The translations under genes and the position numbers were made by a program. A stretch of DNA of 64,000 bases. Source: Ulva prolifera (lineage: Eukaryota > Chlorophyta > Ulvophyceae > Ulvales > Ulvaceae). Numbering within the stretch: position 1 is the stretch's first letter; the number at the start of each line of letters is the position of its first letter. The stretch lies in contig CM041200.1 of NCBI GenBank assembly GCA_023078555.1, forward strand, positions 4,368,936 through 4,432,935, in the 5' to 3' direction. The notes below the pieces were generated by a model. That model saw nothing but the letters and a program-made list of their open reading frames with translations. It was not told the origin of the DNA and searched no databases. This document shows, piece by piece, positions 24,105 through 36,167 of this stretch.

Positions 24105-27100
24105 CTACTTTGACCGCAGTGCCGCCATCATGACCCGCGCCTCAGACAGCGGCCCCCTCGCCTTGATGTACCGTGCGAGCCGCATCATCGTGCGGTCGAG
24201 GTTCGTGTGTCCGGCAAAGACGACTGGCGTCGGGGCCATCATCCAGCGCGCCCACACCACGCCCTTCTCAATGTGGTCAAAGTCCCCGGAGTGAGACAGC
24301 ACGTTGCCCGTGCCGATGTCCTCCGGAGTGCCGGCGGCCGCCCAGGCCCCCCACGGCATCACGCCCGGGATGCCTCCCATCGAGGCCGTGGTGTTGACGT
24401 TCACGCTGCCGTAGCGGAGGTCGGCGACGGCGGCCTCGACGGCGGCGCCGTGTGCTGCGCGTGCTGAGGGGTGCACGGAGAGACCGCAGGAGAGGGTGCC
24501 GAAGCAGCGCTGGTTGCAGAAGGCGACGGCCGCCTCGAGGAACGCCGGCACGTCCACCGAGCCCCCTGCACACACCCCCGCTATGCAGCAATGATCACAA
24601 TCACGAGAGACTCGTTGTGTGTAAATTATCCGCCGTGATGCCACGGGCACTGCGGCGTGCCCCATAGCTGTCACAACAAGCCACACGGTCAAAACCTGCG
24701 CAGTCGGACGTGAGGAAAGCCGGCATGCAATCTGAGAATCGCGTTTGCTGTGGGTGCAAGGCCGTCGGCAAGAGCTAGACCGCTTTGTGGATCTGCAGAG
24801 AGTCCCACTGAACTGACGGCCGCATGAACGTGTCACCTTGCCCGGTGCTGCGCGTGCTGTGGGAGGCAGGCAGGCGCACCAGGGGTGGCAGGCACATCCA
24901 GAGCGACTTCCTGTAACGCCGGGCTCCAGTTCTCGATGTCAACCTGCGCGCTGCCGGCGTCGAGGCCCGAGGCAAAGAGGAAGGGGTGCGTGGAGCGGCT
25001 GCCGTCCGAGGCGGGGATGCCGTGCTCCGTCGCGGCGGGGAAGCGGTTGCGGAACGCGTCCAGCTTCGCCTGCACACGCACACACGGCCGAGGCGTCACA
25101 CGCGCGGGAGCAGTGCTGCAGTGCCGTGCGCTGCATGCAACCGGGTGTCCGCGCGGCGGGTCACCGGCGAAATGTGTATGTGCGATGCACCCGCATATGC
25201 ATTGCCTGCGGTACAGGCATGTGGGGCCCAGTGCGAGCTCAGGCACACCACGGTGCGAGGCACAAGAGTGCTGGTGCGCTGCACAGAACAGGGCCAGATG
25301 TCTTGAGAGAGTCATAGCATGGAGAACAGTTCGCGGTCGCATGCGAGGGATGTAACGGCGGCGTGTGGGGTACACGGTCGCATAGGTTAGGCGGGCGGCA
25401 CATGGGAGGTCGCAGGAGGTGCAGCCATGTCGCACATCGTGCTGAGCTTGGCCGAAGAGCATGGGGGCGTAATTGAGCTGGTACGTGGACATTCGGCGGC
25501 ACCACGGCCGGGCTAGGGTGCCACTGCGGTGACGGGGACGGTGGCTGGGCGGGCGAGGCGCGCAGAGAGACACACCCAGCGACAACGCCCACATCCTGCT
25601 GTGCGATAAACACGCGTGAGTGGACCGGTGGTGTCAGGCTGGACACAGCAAGTCACTCTCGTACATGCATGGCAGGCTGCACACAGCAAGTCACTTGTGC
25701 ATGCATCAGCAGCCTGCGTGCCTGCAGCTTCTGCCTGTTCCCCCTGCCCCCTGCATGTTGCCGCTGCCCCCTGCCTGTTGCGGGTGCCAGTGCTCAATGC
25801 ATCATGAGTCACACCTGCGAGCCGGGGTACCAGGGCCAGCGCTGGCTGAGGGAGTCGAGGGCCCACTTGAGCGCCTCGACAAACTCCGGCCGCTGTGGCC
25901 ACGAGGCACATGTCACGACCAGCTCTGTGGAATGGCAGTTGTGGCCGCTGTTCATGACCTTGCTGCTGATGGCCATCTGGGCGTGGTAGCGCAGCTCCGC
26001 CCGGCTCCAGCGCTTGTTGCCGGGGACGATGATGTAGGGGGAGACGCAGCCGAGCTCCGCCTCGAAGGGCTTCGTGACGAGCTGCTCGCCGGACGCAGGG
26101 CCGCCCGGGCCCCAGACGATGGCATTGTATGTCGCCATGGAGCCTGTCATGTGCAGGGCAGTCACCCGGTCGTCCGCGATCAGCTTCTGCAGGCACAGTG
26201 CGGCAGTGTGATTTCGGCAGCTTGTAACGCTATGCGATACCGCCTCGGTGCACCGCCTCAGGTTGAGATGCCTGCCAGATTTTGCCACGTTCTGTAGTAG
26301 GCATGGCTTGCACACAGCATGTGTGCAAGCCATGCCTACTACAGAACGTGGCAAAATCTGGCAGGCATCTCGAGCGTGGCCATCCGAGACGGACACTTTG
26401 TCATGACCACCGCCGAGCACTCGGGCGCTACGACAGCAGGCCAGCGTTGGAGAGCGTGGACGCAGGATCGGTGTCAAGTCACAGCACACCAGTGTGGTTC
26501 TTGTGATAGATGTCACACACAAAATAAGGGCGGAATGTAAGGGCGAGCTCAAGGGCGAACTGTTTCTTACCACGGGCGGAATAAGGGCGGGGGTAGGTAC
26601 AGACGCAGGCACCAGCCGCTGCTGTGCGAAGTCGCACGGCTATGCGAGGCTGGAGGAGTGACGCTGGACCCAGCTGCAGCTCGCAGTTCCAGACGTTTGA
26701 CATGGCGTATGACCTGGTGACATGAGCGAGCGTAAGCCCGCACACCCGCGGGGATGCCACGGCTGCTCGCTCAAGCTTGGCATATGCATGCTCACGCAGC
26801 CCACTCTGACGGCTGATCCACAGCGCTGGCGGCCGAGCTGATCCTACAGCAGTTACGGACTGCAGCAAGCATGGCATGAGCCGCACACGGAGATGTTCAT
26901 GTCCAAGTGGATACGGCTATGTCTGTCGGCACGCCTGCTCAAACAACCCCCTTCATCTCGGCGCCGGCACAAACTGTGTACTGTTTGTGTAGCCATGCAT
27001 GGATACAGGCAGCCGGTAGGGCTGTGGTGCGCGGTAGTGCCCGGCCTAGTGCCATGGATCAGTAAATTCGTTTGAGTGTGTATTCCGAGAACCGGCTCCA

Positions 27101-29270
27101 TACCCGGCCTGTGTCCTTTGTAACCGCATACATACACAGCAGCGAGCACAGAGGCGTCGTGGCCGCGCACCTGGGCCACTTCGGCGGCGCCGTAGACGAC
27201 GCGCACGGCGCCGGCGTCGATGAGCGGCCGCAGCACGAGGCGCAGCGCGGCGCCGATCCAGTCGTTGCAGGGGTTGATCTTGAGGATGCAGAGGTTGTTG
27301 TTCACCACCAGCTGCTGCAGCACGTCCCGCACCGCGGGGAACATGTGGTTGCCCGCTGCGAGGATGCATGCCACGCCCGGCCGCTCCTTACTGTGGCTGC
27401 GGTGGAATTGCGCGCCTGCACGTGTGTCCGTGTGAATGCATGGGCAAATCTCATCCTCGCACAGTAACTTCCACTACTCTGATCTCCACACCTCCGAAAC
27501 TCACCGCCAACCGAGCGGAATCTGAGTGCGCAAACAGAGCTTCCCCAATCGGCAGCCGCACAGAAATTGTCATGACTGTGTCTGGCCTGATAGCTGTATG
27601 CAGTGTGGGTGGACATGCGATGCATGCACCACTGTGCTCGTGATGGCAGGACATCCCCAGTTCCAGTACTTGTCGCTATAGCAGTCTGTCAGCACAGGGA
27701 CCTGCCAGGCTTAGGTGTGCACTGCAGTGACCTAGTTGACGAGAGGATATGCATGGGTTGAGATGGAGCTGCCGCAATGCGCCAGATGGGAGCGATGTGG
27801 GGTCATTGCAGTGTCTTGTGGGGGCGAGGAGACGTTCCTGCACTGGGCCAGTGACCTGGAACCTGAAATATTGGAATCTATTTTATCATGCTCGCTGACT
27901 CACCGCTACTGCAGGAGCTGGTGCCCCCCACTGGGGTGTTGACACAGGCAGTGCCATGTTCACATAGTGCAGCTGCAACTGTCCAGGTTTGCTTTGCTGC
28001 AACCGCACCTTGGGTTGGCTTGTGGCCTGGCTTGATCCAGATCTCTCCGTAGGAGCCGCTGAAGAGCAGATGGTCTGGCCTGCACAACAGTCACGGGAGT
28101 TGCCATGAGCTGTAGGCCTGCATCCCGACAAGTGGAGCCACAGAGTCCAGGACGTGGCTGCATGCCATTGGTTCCACTCTGCAACACTGCTGCGCATCCA
28201 CCGCGAGTACAGTGATATCCTACGAGACCAAGCCCTCACCCACTCGATGGACAAATTGACCCACAGTGGCTACAGAAGGCCACAGGATACTGAGGACAGA
28301 AGGCCACAGGATACTCTGGACGGAGACAGGACGGGCAAACGCGTTGGGATGGCTACACAGCACCTGCCAGGTGACCGCATGTAACAGACAAACCAGGTGT
28401 TTGTAGCCTGGAGCCTCGCTATCGGGCTTACGTGTTTCCATTGCCTCACTGGTCAGCATACAGATGCCATGTGCCTACCAGAGTGCAGCGATGGGGCGCG
28501 GGTGGAGGCGCACCCTTTCGGCCACACTTCACAGACCGTCCTGTCTCCGACCGTCCGGGTGCGGTGCGGCGCCTGAGGGCCCTTACGGAGCAGCTTCTCG
28601 TAGTCCTCGAGGTAGAGAACTGCTGGGAGTGTGATCAGCCTGCACCGCGATGTCCGCTGGAGGCACATGCTTCAGGCCGGCAGCAAAGCAGCGGGCAGCT
28701 GTGCACTGCTATGCTGAGGGAGTGTGAGCCGAGTCGACCGTGTGCACGGTGTGACGCCATTGAGTGGCAGCGAATTTGGGTGTGTGTCGGGAAGGTGTGT
28801 GTGGCTGGGCCGAGAACTGCCAGTGTGGCATGGCCGTGGAGCACAACTGCTGGCATCGACGTCGTTCTTGAGGCACTGTTGGTGTGCATGCCTCGCATGT
28901 GAGCAGCCTGTCCATTGAGCATTCCAAGCACATATGTCCCTCGTCTGGAGTGTGAGTGCTAACTCACATGGGAGGAAGAAGGTGCATGCTGAAGCTGGTG
29001 CGCTTGTGCAGCTGAGCAATACAGCAATGAAAGGCTTGACGCACATTTCATCTCCTAGGCCGGCTCCGTGGGTACCCTTGTATTTCGCTGCGTCTTCGCA
29101 GATCAGCTCGAGGTTGTCAATGGCAAGATGCTTGCATGCGACCAGAAGGTCCGCCTGCGCGACTGCATCCATGCCTGACCATCCTTTGCCGTCTGTGTGT
29201 TCGCGCAGCTCAGCAAGCGCTGCTTCCACCTCGTCATGTGTTGAAGCCGCGAGTGGAACATGATCTGAAC
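24105..29270 (-). CDS. Aldehyde dehydrogenase superfamily protein, tandem copy A
   Basis: Seven exons. Exon 1 ends at 29045 and its homology begins near 29270. Then 28639-28514, 28079-28009, 27415-27171, 26186-25815, 25069-24880, 24565-24105. All internal phases agree and equal those of copy B. Landmarks: LICEDAAKYKG, LPAVLYLEDYEKLLRKGPQA, GSYGEIWIKPG, CILAAGNH ... NNNLCILKINPCNDWIG, the TGS loop in LHMTGSMATYNAIVWG, the general-base Glu in FEAELGCVSPYIIVPG, and the nucleophile Cys in NSGHNCHSTELVV. The C-terminal half is a normal ALDH catalytic region. The divergent N-terminal half resembles bacterial ALDH-family proteins with an LKxNPxN motif; the substrate is unknown. No ATG exists at the position of copy B's start and an in-frame TAA lies upstream, so an extra 5' exon or a damaged start must be assumed. 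Confidence 0.78.
25635..25695. repeat. Spaced direct repeat of 23 bp in ALDH copy A intron
   Basis: Two 23-bp copies, 25635-25657 and 25673-25695, differ at one base (CAGGCTGGACAC versus CAGGCTGCACAC) and share the rest, ending in AGCAAGTCACT. They lie in the intron between exons 5 and 6 of ALDH copy A. No function is visible. Confidence 0.8.
26265..26371. repeat. Perfect 51-bp inverted repeat with a 5-nt loop
   Basis: Left arm 26265-26315, loop AGCAT at 26316-26320, right arm 26321-26371. Each base of the left arm pairs with the right arm; the arms begin GAGATGCCTGCC and end with the complementary GGCAGGCATCTC. It sits in the 985-bp intron between exons 4 and 5 of ALDH copy A. The homologous intron of copy B is short and lacks it. 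Transcribed, it would fold into a long unbroken hairpin of the sort green algae process into small RNAs. A foldback made by template switching, or an assembly artefact, is equally possible. Confidence 0.9.
28273..28315. repeat. Two copies of a 19-bp unit in ALDH copy A intron 2
   Basis: CAGAAGGCCACAGGATACT occurs at 28273-28291 and 28297-28315, separated by five bases. Both copies are identical. They lie within intron 2 of ALDH copy A (28080-28513). A small tandem duplication is the simplest reading. Confidence 0.85.
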
Positions 29271-31533
29271 CCGCATGGAAGATGTGTGAGGGGTTTTTTT
29301 AAGGAGTCATTCACGTCTGATCATGCGTGGCGCCGAACGGCGTGAGTCGGTAGCATAAATTGTGCTGAGTTGTCGTCTCGACAAACGCAGCAACGCAGGT
29401 GCAACAAGCGCCAAATCATTGCTGGCTGTCGCAAAGATTGCACATTCCTCATCCGGCGATACAGCTATGTGCATCGTTCACAATGCCAACCGCCAACCTG
29501 TTGCCGTGTTACGAAACCAGCCTATCTACGCGCCTACGCCTCAGGCATCCGGGAAACAATCGGTAATCCTCGGCCCTTCAGCGCCACATCAACTACAGTA
29601 CAAGCGGACACGTGTACGCCGCTCTCGTACCTGCGCGGCGCGAACATCTGCATGCAGCTTACGATAATTACAGCGTACCCACTTGCGGAAGCCGCGTGGG
29701 TTGCCGGCGCCTTCCTGGGATGATTCTATCAAGACATCGCACAATCGGTGTCAAGAAGCTCACAAGCGAACGCAGCATCGTGTGCACGGCCTTCGTGCCC
29801 AAGCCTGTGGCAATGTGTACGCCGATATCTGCAGCAGGCAGCGCGGTTGTCGGAAACCTCATCGACGAAATGTCGACCAGCGCATATCTATGCGTCGATC
29901 AGTTGCAGCTGCAACCACAGCGCCTCACTCCTGGAGAGCGTATACTAGCTTGGCCACGGCGTGCGACCAGTGCACCGACGCCACACGAGGGTCCGGTGGA
30001 TGTCCCTTCTGATCCTCGTGGTTGAGGATGGCATGACCTCCCATTTGGCGTTGACCCACATGCAGTCCTTTTACAAGGGCCTAGCGCCGGATGATGCCAC
30101 CAGTGAGGCTGCCACCTTCGATGCGAACTTTGCAGCTGCGCATAGGTGAGCAGCGCTCCACGTCTACTGTGCAGCCAACGTAGTCCTTGACGGCACCTTG
30201 GATCGCGTTGGCGAAAATTCTGCGTGAGCACTGGAACTTGGCAACGTCGCAATAGCAGCTCTGTTACACCACCGAGAATTCTCACGACGAGCTTTTGGAA
30301 TGCTTACGCGCTGCGGTACCGGTACTTGGGAGAGCGTGCCCAACCGCAATGCAAGCGCGGCACAAGCAACCTTCGGGTACTGCGAATTTACTAATTGCAA
30401 CACCGCGACAACAGAAGACTATGTGTGCAGGGCTATGTGATTGCACTGGGCTTGCAGAGAAAGTGCACGCCCTCTAGATCTGTCAGATGTTGCTCACTTG
30501 GAGTGAATGCGACTCTCAGGATCCGGAGCGCTCACACCCGCTTGCATTTCATGAACCATAAAATCACACATTTGTCACAGAAGCAGAAGTAACTGAAACA
30601 ATACTTGGCTACAGCTACATCTCCACGTTTTGGCTGCGTGAATTGGGCCGAAGTCACATCGATATCGTGTCCTGGTTCACCACATGTCCGGAAGGACATG
30701 TGAAATTTAAGGCTGGTGTGAATCAGGCTAGTGTGAATTGCCATCTGGACAGCGTGTGCTCCGAGATCGGGACACCACATTGCAGGGAAACGTTGCACTG
30801 TGTAACCTCCAACCTTTCATGCCTTGTCCCAAATGAACGTCCCCAGACCAGGCTGTCGAAGCGGAGCATGCACTGACGCAGCCTGGAATGAAACACTCCC
30901 AACAACGCGATATTGTTCTTAACATCATGAAGACCACTGTATAGCGGCAGGAGACTGCTGACCATAGCTCAATGTCTTCTGTGCACACCCCTGCAGCAGA
31001 GACATGTCTGCAGTACTTCATGGAGCAGCGAAACAGCGAGCTGGGGACAGTATTACAAAAGAGCAAACGGGAGAAGACAAACGCCACAACAGAATCTCAT
31101 CCGAAACAACAGCAACATACACACAATCACCCTACAGCTGCACCCACACCTCAGCCCGGCAGAATCGCGTCCTCCAGGCCCGCAGAGACTGTAGGCACAT
31201 GCTAAAACTGGCTATATGTGTTGCCCCTGCTGAAGACACGCCCATCTAGATCGGGAAGTTCAGGTGTCTCAGGCAGAACAAGACACCCGAATGTCCCGAC
31301 ACAGGTAATTCTGCCTGTGTCGCATGAGTATGGAACCTTACTGGGGGAGTAAAACTGTTTCCTGAAAGCGGACCCGACAACCAACACTCATGCACATGTA
31401 TATTCACTGATCAGTTTCTTGTGCTCTACTCAAGCTAGCAGCCGCAAAACCTGGGAAGCGGCAAACACAGGCACCATTAACGTATTTTACTCTATTCCCC
31501 AATCCCAGGCCACATCCCTTTAAAGCACCCCGC
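29271..31533. other. Spacer between the ALDH tandem copies; no gene recognised
   Basis: About 2.3 kb of moderate GC. The longest + frame (29612-30025) and several - frames have no recognisable domain. I looked for remnants of a third ALDH copy and found none. The left edge includes a short T run on the + strand near 29290. The right edge should hold the 3' untranslated region of copy B. Confidence 0.45.
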
Positions 31534-34500
31534 TCACAACGACCGCAGATTTGCTGCGACGAATCGAGACACCGACACCGGGCCCGGCGCCTCAACATAC
31601 CGCAGCAAGCGCCGCACGACCTGCTCCGTGTTTGTGTACGTCGGGAAGATGAGTGGCTTAGGGGCCATCATCCATGGGGCCCACAGCACGCCCTTCTCAA
31701 CATGGTCAAACACGCCCACATGCGAGAGCACGTTGCCGGTGCCGATGTCCTCCGCAGTGCCGGCGGCCGCCCAGGCCCCCCACGGGATCGTCGCGAAGCC
31801 CACCATGTACCCCGGCGACGCATTGACGGCGACGCTGCCGTAGCGGAGGTCGGCGACGGCGGCCTGGACGGCGGCGCCGTGTGCTGCGCGTGCTGAGGGG
31901 TGCACAGACAGGCCGCAGGAGAGGGTGCCGAAGCAGCGCTGGTTGCAGAAGGCGACGGCCGCCTCGAGGAACGCCGGCACGTCCACCGCGCCCCCTGCAC
32001 ACACCCCCGCTACGACTATGGCATGCATTGCATAGCTCCCCGGGTGCGCCCGCATGCAAGCCTGGGCAATTGCAATGAACACAGCGACACTGAGCCGCCG
32101 TGACCACTGCCGTAGAACTCGTGCATACACTACTGCTGGTGAAGGACGTCATGTGCTCACCGTGCGCATAGCAACATGTACCAGCCATTGGCGCCAGAAG
32201 CGCGTGGAAGAGCCCCAACAAGCCCATCGCTGCTGAGGTATCACAACCGCAGTTAGCGGCCCTGCGGCCAGAGACCATGGACGTGAGCGGCTGGGTGGCG
32301 CACCTGTGGCCAGAGGGACGGGCAGAGCGACCTCCTGCAGCGCGGGGCCCCACGTCTCCTCCTCGACCTGCGCCGCATCCGGCGCGACGCCGCAGGCAAG
32401 CAGGAAGGGGTGCGTGCAGCGCTGCCTCGTGCAGATGCCGACGCCGTGCTCCGTGGCCTCGGGGAAGCGCTCCCGGAACGCGTCCATGCGTGCCTGCATG
32501 CATAGGCATCGCGCTACAGCATTGCCCGCGCGGATGCCAGCCTGCCGGCCTGTGCCACGCTGCCGTCAGCTATACAATGGCTTACCAGCCTAGCATAGCA
32601 CACCTGTTGCACGCTGTCGGCCGGCTGCTCTGGAGCAGACCATGAGTTCGGAATCCCCATTCGATCCCGGGTGTTGGAGATCCCCAATGGACGATCACCA
32701 CAGGACGTGGCTGTGTCAACATGTAAGGTGTGTTCGACGGGCAGAGCAGGTAGGGCTAGTGTGCGGAGAAAGAGATGGAGCAGGGCACACCTGCGAGCCG
32801 GGGTACCAGGGCCAGCGCTGGCTGATGGAGTCGAGGGCCCACTTGAGCGCCTCCACGAACTCGCCCCGCTGTGGCCAAGAGGCGCACGTCACGATCAGCT
32901 CGGTCGACAGGCAGTTGTGGCCGCTGTTCATGACCATGCTGCTGATGGCCATCTGGGCGTGGTAGCGCAGCTCCGCCTGGCTCCAGGGCTTGGTGCCTGG
33001 GACGATGATGTAGGGGGTCACGCAGCCGAGCTCCGCCTCGAAGGGCTTCGTGACGAGCTGCTCGCCGGACCCGGGGCCGCCTGGGCCCCATACAATGGCG
33101 TTGTATGTCGCCGTTGAGCCTGTCATGTGCAGAGCAGTCACCCGGTCGTCTGCAATCAGCTTCTGCAGCCACAGATCGCCTTTGGAACGGTGACCCCTTA
33201 AGCTTTGCCCTTCACGTTAGGAAGCACACAATGAGATCAAGGCAAGCCTGGGCGCAGATGTCGACACCGCCTTGGCATCACGGCGTTCACATGGCACATG
33301 CAGACACGAACCGGCAGGGAAAATGTTGCTGTTAGCATACGCCAAGGCAAGGGGCCCCCTCTGGTGACGGTCTCGAGTCCTGATGCGCCAGACCACCAGT
33401 CCTGTCAAACGCAGCGAAACAGGTACGAGTGGCACAAGCTACCACCAGTATAAGCATCCATTCAGAAACAGAAGCGGCAGCCTGCGGACCTGAGCCACGG
33501 ATGCGGGGCCATACACGATGCGCAGGGCGCCGGCATTCACGAGAGGCTCCAGCACCGTGCCAAGGGCCGGCCCGATCCAGTCGTTGCAGGGGTTGATCTT
33601 GAGGATGCAGAGGTTGTTGTTCACCACCAGCTGCTGCAGCACGTCCCGTACCGCAGTGCAGATGTGGTTGCCCGCTGCCAGGATGCAGCACACGCCTGGC
33701 AGTGCACTGCTGCCCTGGGCGTTCTTGTAACCCGCCCCTACACACAACCCTTCGCTGCAGCCTGGACAGCACCTCCTGCTGCTGCACGCTGGGTTTGCCG
33801 CTTCTAGATGTGAGCAGCTCGACTGCCGTCTCGAGGGAGGTGTGTGTGCTCGTGTTGATGGCCAGCGGTGCAGCAGGCGCTTGGCGGCTTGGTGGAAGCT
33901 CACCTTGGCTCGCTGCCTGGCCAGGCCTAATCCAGATCTCGGCGTTGCCGCCTCCTAAGAGCAAGTTGTCCATCCTGCACAGCGTGTAGAAGCATTGGAC
34001 CAAGCTGCTGCTGCAGCAGAGGGAGGCCCTATGGCACCGCTACAGTGATGGCACATCCATGCTGTGTCGCGACTACTGCATCGGCCGCGATCACACATGT
34101 GCTAAATATCCTGAGGAACAGTTCAGATGCCTTTGAATCGGAAGAGCTCATGAGCTTTGAGGGAGAGGAAAGCATGCTGCTGCGTTGGGTCGCATGAGGT
34201 TTGGTGTGGCGCCACAGCAGTCAGCAAGCGCCGCTGTGCGCGTTCTGCAAGGTGCAAACGCACCCTCTGGGGAAAACATCACAAATCACACGATCGCCAA
34301 CGGTGCTCACACGGATGGGCTTTCGGGGACCGTTGCGCATGAGATCTTCAAATTCTTTGAGGTAGAACACCATTGGCATTGCCAGAAGCCTGCAGCACAT
34401 TGCGCCTGTTTTCGCCATTTTGAACAGCAGCATCACTGGGATACGTATCTGCATGGGAGGAGGCACACATTTCATCTCCGAGACCCCCGGCGTAGCATCC

Positions 34501-34704
34501 TTTCCGGGCGGTAGCATCTTCACAGATGCTTGACAAATTCTCTAGGGACAGCTTCAAGCAACTGTGAAGGAGGTCCGCTTTGGTGATATGGCTGAGAGCT
34601 TGCCAGGCAGTGCGGCTGGAGACTAGATCAGCTAACGCGGTTTCAACTGCTTCATCACTCGTTGGAGGCTTGAGAACGTGATCTGCAAGCTGCTTGAATA
34701 ACAT
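31534..34704 (-). CDS. Aldehyde dehydrogenase superfamily protein, tandem copy B
   Basis: Complete paralog of copy A with seven exons: 34704-34469, 34389-34264, 33974-33904, 33761-33490, 33162-32791, 32493-32304, 31994-31534, giving 575 residues. It starts at ATG 34704 (MLFKQLADHVLKPPTSDEA). Exons 2, 3, 5, 6 and 7 have exactly the same lengths as in copy A (126, 71, 372, 190, 461 nt) and the same phases. Catalytic features are kept: TGS in LHMTGSTATYNAIVWG, Glu in FEAELGCVTPYIIVPG and Cys in NSGHNCLSTELIV. The C-terminus ends SRFVAANLRSL. The start of exon 4 at 33761 is the least certain junction, because an open stretch upstream could also be coding. Like copy A it lacks an obvious targeting peptide. 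Confidence 0.85.
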
Positions 34705-35850
34705 AGCCTTTCGTTCGATTTGAATTATAGAGTGCCAAGAGCTTACATGACCGCAATGGCCAGCAAACACACCGAAAGACCGGCAAGTCGGCACTCAGTT
34801 CTGACTGCTGCTACTTTGCTCTGATGGAAGTGATTGGTTTGCATGGTGGATTGAAGTGGGTCCGATGTACGGCGTGTCGCGAAGGAAGTCTACATGCATA
34901 CACATCGAAACGTCGCCAGTTCTGCTATCGCACCCGAATCAGGAAGCAGTGTGTCCTTGCCTTGTACACCTGGAACTAGCCTGTCGAGAAGAGCGATCAC
35001 AGGGCGCAATATTCGCAAAAGCGCTCTCAGCACCATAGTCATGATGTACTGCATGCTGGTTTATCGTGGCAGCAATGACGTTCTTGCAACGCCAGAACTT
35101 CCCTGTGATCATACGTGTGCGAAGAGGGGATATAGTATGTGCCTGCTCTGCTGAACAGCGCGCCGTTGCTGTGGCGAAGTGTGGCATGCATCTTATGACC
35201 TCTGACAGGCATCGTAGAGGCGAGCGCGAGTCGGCCAGGAAATAATCACACGCGCGTACAACGGCTGCGTACCGTTTGCGTATGCGATGCGGCGTGCTTT
35301 CGTGTCAGTGGACGCTGTAGACGGCCTGCTAGGATTGTTGACCGGTTCTGTTGCTGCCCCAGCACCATGGTGCGCTTGGCCGGAATCAATCCAATCGATC
35401 TGGATACAAACCATGTGTAGGCGATTCTTAATGATGGTGTCCTGCATTGAGAGGTTCGATGCATTCTTGCGTGCTCTGTCCGCTCAGTGTATGACGCGGC
35501 CGCACAGGAGCAGCCTCAGAAGCAGGCTCAGAAGCAGCTCAACAGAGGGCGCAGCAATCGACCATGGAAAGCCAAAACATGCTTCGATCAGCTTGTCATT
35601 GTAATCGTGACTCAGGGCATGAATAGTGTGCTTACACCTTGCATTGAGTACCATTCGCAACACGAGATGCTCCATCTGACCTCAATTTTTCAAGGTCAGG
35701 TACATCACTATGAACAAGTGCAAAAAGGGGGCAACAAAGCAGCAACGCAGCTTCTCCAGGTCATTCTTGACCACCCCATGATGGCTGACGTGCCGTGAGC
35801 TGGTGCCCATGTGGAACGTAGGAGCGATTTTCCAATGATCTAACTCACAA
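34502..35850. repeat. Segment also present at 49398-50632 (direct duplication, source side)
   Basis: Starting at TTCCGGGCGGTAGCATCTTC within exon 1 of ALDH copy B and running through its upstream region to about 35850, the sequence reappears in the same orientation at 49398-50632. The two are clearly homologous with scattered substitutions and indels. Shared stretches include AAGTCTACATGCATACA and CCACCCCATGATGGCTGA. The copied part of the gene is only exon 1, so this locus is probably the source. Confidence 0.85.
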
Positions 35851-36167
35851 GCCGTGGTGACGATGTCAAATACAATCGTGCGTACACGGAAATCAGGATG
35901 CATGCCAGTGCACTATCCGAGTGCACCAGCTGAGCAACCCCTTCCAGCTCGTGACCGCTGTCCATGCTGTACGCACATGAACACGGTCTGGAACCCTGTT
36001 AGCAGTTGCCTGCAAACATGTCCATATCTTCCCATGATAGTGCAAATGATGAGTGATTGCATACTTATTAATTTATTTGGTTAAATATTTGCAGCGATGA
36101 CTGAAGTGAATGGAGCATTTTCAGCTTTGAAGTAGACAGCGTAGAACTTGGGTGGTCAGGTTGAAGA
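34705..36167. other. Upstream region of ALDH copy B; no firm gene
   Basis: Contains the ALDH copy B promoter on the left and, on the right, the 3' side of the helicase pseudogene. A + frame at 35487-35798 (glutamine-rich start, ending in LLQVILDHPMMADVP) is partly preserved in the duplicate at 50 kb, but there it is broken, and I recognise no family. It is left uncalled. Confidence 0.4.

Noticed and set aside
33712-33745. A 34-nt intron between two open stretches in ALDH copy B
   Set aside because: Too short. The alternative junction 33904 to 33761 keeps the same phase as copy A and uses a GTGAGC donor.
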